Source of the DNA: Sphingopyxis sp. OAS728 | Lineage (GTDB): Bacteria > Pseudomonadota > Alphaproteobacteria > Sphingomonadales > Sphingomonadaceae | DNA length: 64,000 nucleotides | NCBI RefSeq assembly: GCF_014873485.1 | Contig: NZ_JADBDT010000001.1 | Location: 3,776,501-3,840,500 of the forward strand | Direction: 5' to 3' | Shown here: piece after piece, positions 15,107 through 24,083 of the stretch | Numbering within the stretch: position 1 is the stretch's first letter | Layout of the letters: every line of letters begins with the position of its first letter | Position numbers and translations under genes: made by a program | Notes under the pieces: generated by a model | What the model was told of the DNA's origin: nothing | What the model saw: only the letters and a program-made list of their open reading frames with translations | Databases searched by the model: none

Positions 15107-17962
15107 GTGAATTCTCGCAATCCGATCCGCGCGCGCAGCCTGCGCGCCGCGTTGCTGGCTGGTGCCGGTTCGACGCTGCTGATCGTCGCAGCGCCCGCGA
15201 TGGCGCAGGACGCGCCCGCGCCGCAGGCCGAGTCCGAAGAGGATGCGATCGTCGTCACCGGTATCCGCGAGACGATCCAGAATTCGATCAACACCAAGCG
15301 CGAAGAAACCGCGATCGTCGATGCGCTGTCGTCGGACGACATCGGCGATATCCCGGCGATCTCGGTCGGGCAGGCGATCCAGACGATCACCGGCGCGACG
15401 ACGCACCGCGAAAAGGGCGACGCGTCCGAAATCGCGCTTCGCGGTCTCGGCCCCTTCCTGTCGAATGCGACGTTCAACGGCCGCGACGCGACGAACGGCA
15501 GCGGCGACCGCTCGGTGAATTTCAACCAATTCCCGTCCGAACTCGTCAACAATATCAAGATTTACAAGACCCAGCAGGCGAGCCTTGTCGAAGGCGGCGT
15601 CGCGGGAACGATCGAGATCGGCACGCTGCGTCCGCTCGATTTCGGCAAGCGCCGCCTGCAGGCCGATATCAAGGCGCAATATAATCCCTATGGCGATCGC
15701 ATCGTCGGGTCGGGCGGGATCGGCTGGCGCGGGACGCTGAGCTATGTCGACCAGTTTGCGAACGATACGATCGGCATCGCGATCGGCGTCCAGCGCAACG
15801 ACACGAACAACCCCGAAGAAACGTTCGCCGCGTCGACGACCTGGACCGCGTGCCAGGCGTCGCCTGTCGTCGCGAACAACAATTGCAACGAATATACGCG
15901 CGACGAATATGGGCAGGACCTGCCCTTCTATCTCGTCCCCAACGCCTATACCTTCCGCCAGATCAGCGAGACCGACAAGCGCGACGCGATCTTCGGATCG
16001 ATCCAGTGGCGCCCGTCGGACCAGTTCAACATCAACCTCGACGTCCAGTACTCGGACCGCACCTATGTCGAGAACCGCCGCGACCTCAATCTGTCCGAGG
16101 GCCGTTACGGCCTGACCAACGTCGTCTATGACGAGAATGGTATCGTCCAGAGCCTCAACGGCCTGAGCTCGCTCGAATCGAACGGGTCCGAACTGTCGCG
16201 GTCGGAGGAATATCTGGGCGGCGGCCTCTCGGTCGAATGGCAGCCGTCGGACCGGCTGACCGTCACGCTCGACGGCAGCTATTCGCGCACCGTCCGCACC
16301 GAGATCGAACGCAACTTCCGCCTGCGCACCGACCCGACCGACGTCAACGGTGTGCGCACCGTGTTCAACAATATGCGCATCCCTTACACCTATTCGATCA
16401 CGCCGGGCAGCTTTGTCCCGACGATCACGATCGATCCGCGCTTCGACCTCAACAATCATAATCTCTTCTGGGACGACGCGCGCTTCCGCCGCGACGAGAG
16501 CAAGCGGCACAACGAAATCTACGCGGGCCGCTTCGACGTCGCCTATGAAATGGACGGCTTCCTCAGCAAGATTTCGGCGGGTGGCCGCTGGTCGCACCTG
16601 ACGTACCGCGACTATGATGTGCGCAACGGCGACTTCAACCTGAACCCGGCGATCGCCGAGGACCGCCGCATCAACAATCTCTGCCGCACCGCCTTCCCGC
16701 AGCAGGATTATCTGTCGGCCGCGAAGGGTAACAGCATCAACAGCTGGGCGACTTTCGACGTCGACTGCCTGTTCCGCGAATATATGGGCGCTGAAGATCC
16801 CGGCAACCTGCCCGACACGCGCTCGGTTGCGAACCGCGATGTCACCGAACGCACTTTCGCCGGTTATGTGATGGCCGAATATGACGCCGATCTGGGTAAT
16901 ATGCCGGTGCGCGGCAATTTCGGCGTGCGCGTCGTCAATACGCGCGTGACTTCGGACGGGCTGCGCAGCGACCTCAGCGTCGTCACCAACCCCGACGGTT
17001 CGATCCGCCTCGTCACCTCGGGCGATTTCGACACGGTGACGATCAAGAGCCAGAACACACGCATCCTGCCCAGCCTCAACGCGATCTTCGAGGTCGCGCC
17101 GAACACGTTGCTGCGCGCCGCCGCCTATCGCGCGATGTCGCGTCCGAACCCCAGCTCGCTCGGCGCCGGCCGCACGATCCTGCTTGAGGACGGCACCAGC
17201 TTCACGTCGATCGAGGATGCGATCCGCAACATCACCGCGAACGGTAGCCCGCGCCTGAAGCCGCTGATGTCGTGGAACGGCGATCTGTCGCTCGAATGGT
17301 ATCCGAACAAGGACAGCCTGCTGTCGGCGACCGTCTATTACAAGCAGTTCACCGGCGGCTTCCAGCCCGTGGTGTTCAACGAGGATTTCACCATCGACGG
17401 CCAGTCGGTGTCGATCCCGGTGACGCAGACGCGCAACAGCCCCGACAAGTCGCGCATCTATGGCCTCGAACTGACCGCGGCGACGCGCTTCAGCTTCCTG
17501 CCCAAGCCGCTCGACGGGCTCGGCGCGAAGGTCAGCTACAATTACGCCGATTCGAACTTCAAGACGCAGGATATCCGGCTCGGCGAGGTCTATGACCCCG
17601 AAACCGATACGGTGAGCGCCGGCATCATCCCGCCCGCGAACCTGTCGGGCTATTCGAAACATGTGCTGTCGGCGCAGGCCTATTACGAGATCGGCCCGGT
17701 GTCGCTGCAGGCGATCTACAATTACCGCGCGAAATATTTCCAGGATTTCGTCGGCGGCAACAGCCAGCTGCGCTACGTCGCACCTAGCGAAACCGTCGAT
17801 TTCCGCGCCTCGCTCGACCTGATGAAGGGCGTGTCGCTGCGCTTCGAGGCGCTCAACATCTTCAACGAGCCGAAGGCGACCTACATGCCGGTCTATGGCA
17901 GCAGCCGTCAGTATCATTATTACGGCGCGAAATATTTCATCGGCATCCGGGCGCGAATTTAG
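15107..17962 (+). CDS. TonB-dependent receptor, alginate locus
   Basis: Second receptor of the locus, 951 residues. It has a signal peptide ending APAMAQ, a TonB-box region DAIVVTGIRET and a plug with EIALRGLGPFLSNATFNG. The VPLQ-type plug and long barrel place it with the large carbohydrate-type receptors of Caulobacterales and sphingomonads. The start is GTG 15107 with AGGGAGA upstream. It lies between the SGNH gene and the GntR gene, with the large inverted repeat in its promoter. Two receptors suggest uptake of different oligomer lengths or M/G compositions, which is inference. Confidence 0.92.
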   Translation: MNSRNPIRARSLRAALLAGAGSTLLIVAAPAMAQDAPAPQAESEEDAIVVTGIRETIQNSINTKREETAIVDALSSDDIGDIPAISVGQAIQTITGATTHREKGDASEIALRGLGPFLSNATFNGRDATNGSGDRSVNFNQFPSELVNNIKIYKTQQASLVEGGVAGTIEIGTLRPLDFGKRRLQADIKAQYNPYGDRIVGSGGIGWRGTLSYVDQFANDTIGIAIGVQRNDTNNPEETFAASTTWTACQASPVVANNNCNEYTRDEYGQDLPFYLVPNAYTFRQISETDKRDAIFGSIQWRPSDQFNINLDVQYSDRTYVENRRDLNLSEGRYGLTNVVYDENGIVQSLNGLSSLESNGSELSRSEEYLGGGLSVEWQPSDRLTVTLDGSYSRTVRTEIERNFRLRTDPTDVNGVRTVFNNMRIPYTYSITPGSFVPTITIDPRFDLNNHNLFWDDARFRRDESKRHNEIYAGRFDVAYEMDGFLSKISAGGRWSHLTYRDYDVRNGDFNLNPAIAEDRRINNLCRTAFPQQDYLSAAKGNSINSWATFDVDCLFREYMGAEDPGNLPDTRSVANRDVTERTFAGYVMAEYDADLGNMPVRGNFGVRVVNTRVTSDGLRSDLSVVTNPDGSIRLVTSGDFDTVTIKSQNTRILPSLNAIFEVAPNTLLRAAAYRAMSRPNPSSLGAGRTILLEDGTSFTSIEDAIRNITANGSPRLKPLMSWNGDLSLEWYPNKDSLLSATVYYKQFTGGFQPVVFNEDFTIDGQSVSIPVTQTRNSPDKSRIYGLELTAATRFSFLPKPLDGLGAKVSYNYADSNFKTQDIRLGEVYDPETDTVSAGIIPPANLSGYSKHVLSAQAYYEIGPVSLQAIYNYRAKYFQDFVGGNSQLRYVAPSETVDFRASLDLMKGVSLRFEALNIFNEPKATYMPVYGSSRQYHYYGAKYFIGIRARI

Positions 17963-17989
17963 AACTAAGTTCGGTCATGGGCTTCAAAC

Positions 17990-18012
17990 TTGTCCTACCG
18001 GATTGTATGGAC
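17990..18012. promoter_or_regulatory. Candidate GntR autoregulatory site
   Basis: TTGTCCTACCG followed by TTGTATGG closely matches the element at 7677-7696 upstream of the lyase operon, with one base of spacing difference. It lies 33-55 bp before the GntR start, as expected for autoregulation. Confidence 0.42.
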
Positions 18013-18044
18013 TTCCTGACGCTTGTGCGGGGAGAAGATTGACC

Positions 18045-18791
18045 ATGGCCGAACGCCGCCTTTTCGAAGATGTCGCTGATACGATCCGGCGCCTGATTCT
18101 CGACGGAACCTTCCCGCCGGGGACGCGGCTGCCCGGCGAACGCGAGCTGTCCGAACGTTTCGAGGTCAGCCGCGTGACGATCCGCGAAGCCGAGATCGCA
18201 TTGCAGGCGACGGGGTGGATTCACATCCGGACCGGCGCGGGCGCCTATGTCGAGGCGATCCTGCCCGGCGACAATGCGATCCTGCCCAAGGTCAGCGCGT
18301 TCGAGCTCACCGAAGCGCGCTCGCTGTTCGAAGCTGAGGCCGCGGCGCTTGCCGCACCGACGATCTCGGCCGAAACGCTGGCGAAGCTCGACGAACTGCT
18401 CGACGCGATGGCCGACGACAGCAAGAGTGAGGAAGAGATCAGTGCGATCGATCGTGAGTTCCATATGACGATCGCTGCGGCATCTAGCAACAAGGCGATC
18501 ATCCATGTGATCGAGAGCCTGTGGCGGATGCGGATGGAATTGCCCGAAGTGCGGAGCAGCCATTCGCTGGTCTGCCGCAAGGACGGCAGCGCGCGTCAGG
18601 CCGAACATGCAGACGTCGTCGCGGCGCTGCGCAATCGCGACGCGACGGGTGCGCGGCTCGCGATGCGCCGCCACTTCAACCGCCTGATCGAATCGATGCT
18701 CGACGAGACCGAGGAGCGCGCAATCGTCGAACTGCGCCGTCAGTCGGCCGAGAGCCGCGAACGCTATTTGCTGAGCGCCAAGCTGGCGTGA
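18045..18791 (+). CDS. GntR-family regulator, FadR (FCD) subfamily
   Basis: Predicted regulator of the alginate locus, 248 residues. The winged HTH (about 8-72) contains LPGERELSERFEVSRVTIREA. The all-helical FCD effector domain (about 90-225) has D and H residues in DREFHMTIAAAS and EHADVVAAL that bind metal in this family. The ATG at 18045 starts the conserved domain; an upstream in-frame start at 17895 would overlap the receptor gene and is rejected. Its stop overlaps the next gene as GTGA, so it is co-translated with the catabolic genes. KDG or DEH is a plausible inducer. Confidence 0.9.
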   Translation: MAERRLFEDVADTIRRLILDGTFPPGTRLPGERELSERFEVSRVTIREAEIALQATGWIHIRTGAGAYVEAILPGDNAILPKVSAFELTEARSLFEAEAAALAAPTISAETLAKLDELLDAMADDSKSEEEISAIDREFHMTIAAASSNKAIIHVIESLWRMRMELPEVRSSHSLVCRKDGSARQAEHADVVAALRNRDATGARLAMRRHFNRLIESMLDETEERAIVELRRQSAESRERYLLSAKLA

Positions 18792-19591
18792 CGTCCGGCC
18801 TTTCGTCTTCGCCGGCCGCGCCGGATCCGGTTGCGGCGTTACTCGAAGCACGCCGTTCGGGGCGTGCGCTGCCGGCCTTTCCTTCTCCAGTGCCCGCGAC
18901 GTTGGCGGATGCCTATGTCATACAACAGCGTTTGATCGTCGAGCTTGAGGCGCCCGTCCTCGGCTGGAAGGTCGGGCGCATCCCGCCGGCGTTGATCGAT
19001 GTTCTGGGCGCCGAGCGCCTCGCCGGGCCGGTGTTGCGCGTGGCCGAACTCCACGGCGACACGCCCGGCAAAGCGGCGGTTTTCGTCGGCGGGGCGGGGG
19101 CTATCGAGGCGGAAGTGATGCTGCGCCTCCGCGCGGTGCCCGACAGGCGCGTCATGGGCATCGACGATGGCGCCGCATATGTCGAAGAGATCCGCGCCGG
19201 ATTCGAAGTCGCGAGTTCGCCCGCGCCCGACGTTCACGATCATGCTCCCTATGGCACCATCGCCGATATCGGTATCAACAACGGACTGCTGCTTGGGCCA
19301 CCGCTCGACAAAGACGAATTCACGACGCTGATCGTCGAAACGCAGATCGACGGCACGCCGGTCGGGACCGGTCGCGCAATCGACGTCCTCGACGGCCCTT
19401 GGGGAGCGCTGAATTTTCTCGTCGAACTTCATCGGCGCGGCGTCATCGAACTCAAGGCGGGGCAGTGGATTTCGGCCGGAGCCATCACTGGAGTTCATCC
19501 GATCGGCATCGGGCAAATCGCGACCGCGCGTTTCGGCGCGGTGGGCCATATCGCCTGCATCGCGGTCGAGGAAACCGGATTCAAATCATGA
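18788..19591 (+). CDS. 2-keto-4-pentenoate hydratase-like (FAH superfamily) protein
   Basis: 267 residues of the fumarylacetoacetate hydrolase fold, closest to MhpD-type hydratases. K61 in GWKVG and the metal ligands E107 and E109 (IEAEVMLRL) and D160 (TIADIGINNG) are in place, so an active metalloenzyme is likely. The start is GTG 18788, inside the GntR stop; the end overlaps kdgK as ATGA. It is thus locked between regulator and kinase. No FAH enzyme is needed in the textbook DEH-KDG-KDPG route, so its role here is open. Confidence 0.83.
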   Translation: MTSGLSSSPAAPDPVAALLEARRSGRALPAFPSPVPATLADAYVIQQRLIVELEAPVLGWKVGRIPPALIDVLGAERLAGPVLRVAELHGDTPGKAAVFVGGAGAIEAEVMLRLRAVPDRRVMGIDDGAAYVEEIRAGFEVASSPAPDVHDHAPYGTIADIGINNGLLLGPPLDKDEFTTLIVETQIDGTPVGTGRAIDVLDGPWGALNFLVELHRRGVIELKAGQWISAGAITGVHPIGIGQIATARFGAVGHIACIAVEETGFKS

Positions 19592-20607
19592 TTGCACCCC
19601 ACGGAACGATCGCCTGTTTCGGCGAGATCGTCATGCGCGTCTCGGTTCCGAACGGCGAACTGCCGCTGCAATCGGCGCGTTTCGACGCGCATGTCGGAGG
19701 TGCCGAAGCGAATGTCGCCGTCGCGCTTGCCGCACTCGGCCATGACACGGCAATGATCAGTGCGGTCCCCGAAGGGCCGCTCGGCGACGGTGTGCTCGGC
19801 GAAATGCGCCGCCATGGCGTCGACGTAACGCCCATACGCCGTCCTGCGGGCCGCATCGGGCTCTATTATCACCTGCCCGGCGGCCCGATGCGCCCGGCCG
19901 AGGTCATTTATGACCGCGCCGGATCGGCTTTTGCGGAGGCGAGGCCCGATGACTGGAATTGGGACCATTTGTTGGACGGCATCGGCTGGCTGCACGTGTC
20001 GGGTGTCACCCCCGCGCTGGGGCCGGACAGCGCGGCCGCCGTGCTCGATGCCGTGACGCGCGCGCGGGCGGCCGGGATCGGCGTCTCGTTCGACGGCAAT
20101 TGGCGTGGACGCCTTTGGGATCGATGGCAGTCCGACCCGGCGGCGATATTGAAACCGATCGTCGCTCAGGCGACGCTATTGTTCGGCAATCACCGCGACG
20201 CAGGTCTGCTTTTGGGCCGCGAATTTTCGGGGGATGGCGAAGATCGGCGGCGCGAGGCGGCGCTTGCATTGCTCGACCATTTCCAATCGCTCGAATATGT
20301 CGCCTCCACCGCGCGCGAGATCATGCGGCCCGACGCACACCGCGTGACGGCACGGATCGACACCCGCGACAAGAGCGGGGCAAGCGATGCCATGCTCATC
20401 ACTCCGGTGATCGACCGGATCGGAACCGGCGACGCGTTTGCTGCCGGCGTCCTCGACGGATTGTGGGCCGGTAAGGGCCTAGCGGACGCGGCGAGGTATG
20501 GCTTGGGGCTATCCGCACTGAAACACGGCATCCACGGCGATTTTGCGCCCTTCTCTCGTGCGGCTATCGGCCGCACGGTGTCGGTCGCGCAGGATGTTTC
20601 GCGCTAG
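19588..20607 (+). CDS. kdgK: 2-keto-3-deoxygluconate kinase (PfkB family)
   Basis: Ribokinase-like sugar kinase of 339 residues. It shows the N-terminal substrate loop HVGGAEANVAVALAALG (35-51) and the C-terminal signature DRIGTGDAFAAGV with catalytic base D282. In this context it phosphorylates KDG to KDPG, which an aldolase outside the window would split to pyruvate and glyceraldehyde 3-phosphate. The ATG at 19588 overlaps the previous stop (ATGA). It is the last gene of the alginate block and faces msrA. Confidence 0.9.
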   Translation: MIAPHGTIACFGEIVMRVSVPNGELPLQSARFDAHVGGAEANVAVALAALGHDTAMISAVPEGPLGDGVLGEMRRHGVDVTPIRRPAGRIGLYYHLPGGPMRPAEVIYDRAGSAFAEARPDDWNWDHLLDGIGWLHVSGVTPALGPDSAAAVLDAVTRARAAGIGVSFDGNWRGRLWDRWQSDPAAILKPIVAQATLLFGNHRDAGLLLGREFSGDGEDRRREAALALLDHFQSLEYVASTAREIMRPDAHRVTARIDTRDKSGASDAMLITPVIDRIGTGDAFAAGVLDGLWAGKGLADAARYGLGLSALKHGIHGDFAPFSRAAIGRTVSVAQDVSR

Positions 20608-20634
20608 GGGACGAGCCTCGTGCGGGTCATCGGC

Positions 20635-21156
20635 CTATTCGGCCGAAAGCGCGGCACCGGCGCGATGCGGGAGCTTCCATCCCGGACGTACGAAATGGCA
20701 GGTATAGCCGTTCGGAATGCGCTCCAGATAATCCTGATGCTCGGGTTCGGCTTCCCAGAAGGCGCCCGCCGGGGTGACTTCGGTAACCACCTTACCCGGC
20801 CAGAGGCCTGAAGCGTCGACATCGGCGATCGTGTCCTCGGCCACCGCCTTCTGCTCGTCGCTGGTGTAGAAGATCGCCGAACGATAGCTGGCACCGACGT
20901 CGTTGCCCTGGCGATTCTTCGTGGTCGGATCGTGGATCTGAAAGAAGAATTCCAACAGCGAGCGATAGCTGGTCAGGGCCGGATCGAAGATAATCTCGAT
21001 TGCTTCGGCATGATTGCCGTGGTTGCGGTAAGTGGCATTTTCCACCTCGCCGCCCGAATAGCCGACGCGGGTCGAAATCACCCCGGGCTGCCGGCGCACC
21101 AGGTCCTGCACGCCCCAGAAGCAGCCGCCGGCAAGAATTGCGCGCTCGGTGCTCAT
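20635..21156 (-). CDS. msrA: Peptide methionine (S)-S-oxide reductase
   Basis: Repairs S-form methionine sulfoxide in proteins; 173 residues, about usual length, with no signal peptide, so cytoplasmic. The nucleophile is C12 in the signature GGCFWG. Family motifs YSGG and [11 protein letters not shown] follow. The ATG at 21156 overlaps the msrB stop (ATGA), giving an msrB-msrA operon read leftwards. The long upstream frame to 21414 is a shadow of msrB. It is convergent with kdgK. Confidence 0.95.
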   Translation of the reverse strand: MSTERAILAGGCFWGVQDLVRRQPGVISTRVGYSGGEVENATYRNHGNHAEAIEIIFDPALTSYRSLLEFFFQIHDPTTKNRQGNDVGASYRSAIFYTSDEQKAVAEDTIADVDASGLWPGKVVTEVTPAGAFWEAEPEHQDYLERIPNGYTCHFVRPGWKLPHRAGAALSAE

Positions 21157-21602
21157 GCGACGTCCTCCACCTGATCGAGATAGGCGCCATATCCCTCGGC
21201 TTCCATATCGTCGCGATGGACAAAGCGCAGCGAAGCCGAATTGATGCAATAGCGCAGCCCGCCGCGGTCGCGGGGGCCGTCGGGGAACACGTGCCCCAGA
21301 TGGCTGTCGCCATGGGTCGATCGCACTTCGGTGCGGATCATGCCATGGGTCGTGTCGTTGAGTTCGGCGACATTCGCGGGCTCGATCGGCTTGGTGAAGC
21401 TCGGCCAGCCGCAACCCGATTCATATTTGTCAGACGACGCAAACAGCGGCTCGCCCGAGACGATATCGACATAAATGCCGGGATCCTTGTTGTTCAGATA
21501 TTCGCCCGTGCCGGGCCGTTCGGTGCCGCTCTGCTGTGTCACGCGATATTGCTCGGGCGACAAGGCCGCGACGGCTTCGGGTGTTTTGCGATATTCGGTC
21601 AT
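21153..21602 (-). CDS. msrB: Peptide methionine (R)-S-oxide reductase, zinc-free form
   Basis: Repairs R-form methionine sulfoxide; 149 residues. The catalytic Cys is C119 in RYCINSAS and the likely resolving Cys is C64 in SGCGWPSF. The two CxxC zinc motifs of form-2 enzymes are absent, unlike the second MsrB at 60234. The ATG at 21602 has a GGAG site 7 bases upstream. It is the first gene of the msrBA pair. No export signal is seen. Confidence 0.94.
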   Translation of the reverse strand: MTEYRKTPEAVAALSPEQYRVTQQSGTERPGTGEYLNNKDPGIYVDIVSGEPLFASSDKYESGCGWPSFTKPIEPANVAELNDTTHGMIRTEVRSTHGDSHLGHVFPDGPRDRGGLRYCINSASLRFVHRDDMEAEGYGAYLDQVEDVA

Positions 21603-21678
21603 TTGAATCTCCATTTCACTGGGGAATATGGTGCTTCCATTTGGATAAACCATGCCCCGGCAGATGGTCAGGTCCGCA

Positions 21679-22140
21679 TTATGGCGCGATGTCGTTGGTG
21701 GGGACAAGCAGGGGCTTGCCCTTTTCGACGATATAGGTCGCGAGTTCGGCGCCGTTGGCGGCCGTGCGATTGCGCGCCATATGCGCGACCCTGGCCGGGA
21801 CGAACAGGACCTCGCCCGTCTTCACCGTTACGGGCGCCTGGCCCTCGAGCTGATATTCGAGCGTGCCCTCGACGACATAGATGACCTCTTCGCCGGGATG
21901 GCGATGCCAGGGTGCCACCGCTCCGGGTGCGATGTCGATGCGCGCCTGCACCGTCTCATGGCCGGCGATCGACAGATCGTGCCGCTGCAGGTCGGTGCGC
22001 GCGACACCAGGCGGAACGGGAGCCGGCGCCGTTTGCGCTGGCGCTGGCGCGGCGGGGCTTTCCCCGGCCCAGGCGGGAGCAGCCGGCGCGCCGAGCGCGA
22101 GCGCCGTTGTCATCAAGGCCTGGAGAAATTGTTTTGCCAT
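21679..22140 (-). CDS. Secreted cupin-domain protein
   Basis: Single-domain cupin of 153 residues with a signal peptide ending APAWAG and a Pro/Ala-rich linker (about 30-55). Motif 1 reads [17 protein letters not shown], with the two His and the Glu that bind metal in the fold. Motif 2 is less complete. I start it at ATG 22140; 22158 is possible. It lies between msrB and a LysR gene on the same strand. No specific enzymatic role can be named. Confidence 0.8.
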   Translation of the reverse strand: MAKQFLQALMTTALALGAPAAPAWAGESPAAPAPAQTAPAPVPPGVARTDLQRHDLSIAGHETVQARIDIAPGAVAPWHRHPGEEVIYVVEGTLEYQLEGQAPVTVKTGEVLFVPARVAHMARNRTAANGAELATYIVEKGKPLLVPTNDIAP

Positions 22141-22258
22141 CTCTGTTGTCCTTCGCATTTCGCGGATCGTCCGTACGCCATGCGCCGACGAGCCGGTTCG
22201 AGCTTGTTGCTGCAGGTTTCGTCGTGAAGGCCGCGATGGTTACAAAAGGGGGCGCGAG

Positions 22259-23161
22259 TCAGGTGCAGTCGAACGCCGTACAAGCGGCGCGCAGCCGCGG
22301 GGTCGCCCAGTCGATGAAGGCGCGGACCTTGAGCGGAAGCAGGCCCTGGCGCGGGTATACGATATGCACCGGGCGGGGATCGCCGTCGCAGTCGGGAAGG
22401 ACGCGCACCAGCGCGCCCGACTGAATCTGCCCCGAAAGTTGATAGTCGAACAGGCGGGCTATTCCGGCGCCGCCGAGCGCTGCGGCGAGATTGCCCGCCG
22501 CGCTGTTCACGGTGATGCGGGGGCGGGGGGCGCAGGTCATGTCGTCGCCATCGACGTGGTAGTTCCAGAACATCGCCGGGGGGCCAAAGAATATGCCGTC
22601 GTGACCGGGAAGGTCGCGCGGGCCCGTCGGCGTGCCGCGTAGGCCGAGATATTCGGGGCTGGCGCAAGTGATCAGCCGGAACGTCCCCGCCTTGACCGCA
22701 AAAAGGGCGCTGTCGGCGAGGTGGCCAAGACGGATCGCGACGTCGATCTGTTCGTCGACCATATGGGAAATGCGGTCGGATATCATCAGGTTCAGCGTGA
22801 CGTCGGGATATTCTTCCATGAAGGACAGGGCGATCGGCAGGACGTGGCGCGTACCGAATTCGACCGGCATCGTGATCGACAATTCGCCGCGCGGCGTTTG
22901 ATATTCGCCCGACGCGCGTCGTTCGGCTTCGTCGAGATCGGCGATGATCCGCCGCGCCGCGTCGACATAATCGCGGCCCGCGTCGGTCAATTGAATGTTG
23001 CGGCTGGTACGGACGAGGAGGTTGGTGCCGAGGAAGCGTTCCAGTTCGGCAACCTTGCGGCTGACGCTGGGGAGCGGAGCGTTCAACTTGCGGCTGCCCG
23101 CCGACAGGCTGCCGGCGTCGACGACCGCAAGAATGACACGCATCGCGTCGAGACGATCCAT
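22259..23161 (-). CDS. LysR-family transcriptional regulator
   Basis: 300-residue regulator. The HTH (about 1-60) includes LSAGSRKLNAPLPSVSRKVAE, the variant seen in the CrgA/DsdC-like group that acts on one-component stress or aromatic promoters. The effector domain ends WATPRLRAA. The ATG at 23161 begins MDRLDAMRV, the usual start of this group. The cupin gene lies downstream on the same strand after 118 bp and may be its target. Confidence 0.88.
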   Translation of the reverse strand: MDRLDAMRVILAVVDAGSLSAGSRKLNAPLPSVSRKVAELERFLGTNLLVRTSRNIQLTDAGRDYVDAARRIIADLDEAERRASGEYQTPRGELSITMPVEFGTRHVLPIALSFMEEYPDVTLNLMISDRISHMVDEQIDVAIRLGHLADSALFAVKAGTFRLITCASPEYLGLRGTPTGPRDLPGHDGIFFGPPAMFWNYHVDGDDMTCAPRPRITVNSAAGNLAAALGGAGIARLFDYQLSGQIQSGALVRVLPDCDGDPRPVHIVYPRQGLLPLKVRAFIDWATPRLRAACTAFDCT

Positions 23162-23543
23162 GGAACGCGCTCCAGTTCCCACCTGCCGGCCGGTTGCCGT
23201 TTCGCATTAGGGTAACCGCCGGGCTATTTCAAATGTCCGGATAGGTCCCGGCGGCCTCGAATCCGCGAATCCGATAGGTGACGTCGAAGCAATGTAGGGG
23301 GCGACTTGCGCCCGATCGCGAACGATGCAGCGCCCTGGACCGGTATCCGAAAGCTGTCGCTTCGGTGCGAAAGGAGCAGCAACTATCAGGCCATTCGCGC
23401 ATAAGGAGCGGCAAATCGGGACGGGCATGACGGCGGGCGGCCAAGTTGTGAAAATTTGCCGTTGAAATTTTGCAAGCCGCTGGACAGCGATGGGGTCGCT
23501 CTTTACCTAGTCGCGCAACAGGCTTCTGGGAATCCATCGAAAA
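23162..23543. other. Gene-free region before the ECF sigma gene
   Basis: 382 bases between the LysR and sigma-factor starts. I see no gene. It contains an AT-rich inverted repeat (AAAATTT at 23451-23457 and AAATTTT at 23465-23471) about 75-90 bp before the sigma start, which may act as an UP element or operator. The rest shows nothing I can name. Confidence 0.45.
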
Positions 23544-23557
23544 TTGTCGGAGACAAT
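23543..23557. promoter_or_regulatory. Short dyad over the sigma gene start
   Basis: ATTGTC and GACAAT flank GGA as a perfect 6-bp dyad. The proposed TTG start codon of the sigma gene (23544-23546) sits inside the left arm. It may be an operator or an RNA hairpin that limits initiation. Confidence 0.35.
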
Positions 23558-24083
23558 CGCGCAGGGTCATCGTCGTGGACGCTCGCTAGAGAAGATATTT
23601 CTCGACGAGCGGCCACGGTTGCTCGCGTTCCTGCGGCGGATTGGCGCCGGCGAAGACGCCGAGGACATTTTCCACGATGCGTGGATCCGGATCCGGTCGC
23701 TCGACCGACCGGTGCCCGACGAGGCGCTGTCCTATCTCTATCGTGTCCTGCACAATCTGACGATCGATCGCCGTCGCGCATCGCATCGCGGCCTGCATCG
23801 CGATACGCAGTGGGCCGAGGTACGGGGCGAGGCGTTCGATCGCTGCACGCAGCCCGATGGCGAGCGACGTCTGCTGGCGATTGACGAGGTGCGGGCAATT
23901 CACGAAGCGATTGATGCACTGGGAGAGCCCGCGGCAAGTATTTTTCGGCGGCACCGTCTGGAGGGACAGACGCAGCGCGCGATCGCCGACGAACTCGCGA
24001 TGGGTTTGAGCACGGTCGAAAAACATTTGCGCCGCGCCTATGCCGCCTTGCTCTCGTTTCGAAGGGCGCGCGACGATGTCTGA
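23544..24083 (+). CDS. FecI-like ECF sigma factor
   Basis: 179-residue extracytoplasmic-function sigma factor. Region 2 (about 20-82) includes AEDIFHDAWIRI and region 4 (about 115-170) includes RLEGQTQRAIADELAMGLSTVEKHL. It would direct RNA polymerase to the downstream receptor or autotransporter genes when released by the FecR-like protein. The only in-frame start before region 2 that I can find is TTG 23544, with GGGAA about 12 bases upstream, so initiation may be weak. The stop overlaps fecR by 8 bp. Confidence 0.9.
   Translation: MSETIAQGHRRGRSLEKIFLDERPRLLAFLRRIGAGEDAEDIFHDAWIRIRSLDRPVPDEALSYLYRVLHNLTIDRRRASHRGLHRDTQWAEVRGEAFDRCTQPDGERRLLAIDEVRAIHEAIDALGEPAASIFRRHRLEGQTQRAIADELAMGLSTVEKHLRRAYAALLSFRRARDDV

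Noticed and set aside
15092..17917. 941-codon open frame on the minus strand
   Set aside because: It is antisense to the TonB receptor at 15107. The product is rich in Arg, Val and Asp with no domain pattern, as expected from GC-rich shadow frames.
17895..18044. N-terminal extension of the GntR protein
   Set aside because: It would overlap the receptor gene and adds 50 residues without family similarity; ATG 18045 starts the HTH domain.
23331..23350. GGTATCC half-site upstream of the sigma gene
   Set aside because: Only one half-site, with no second arm at the right spacing.
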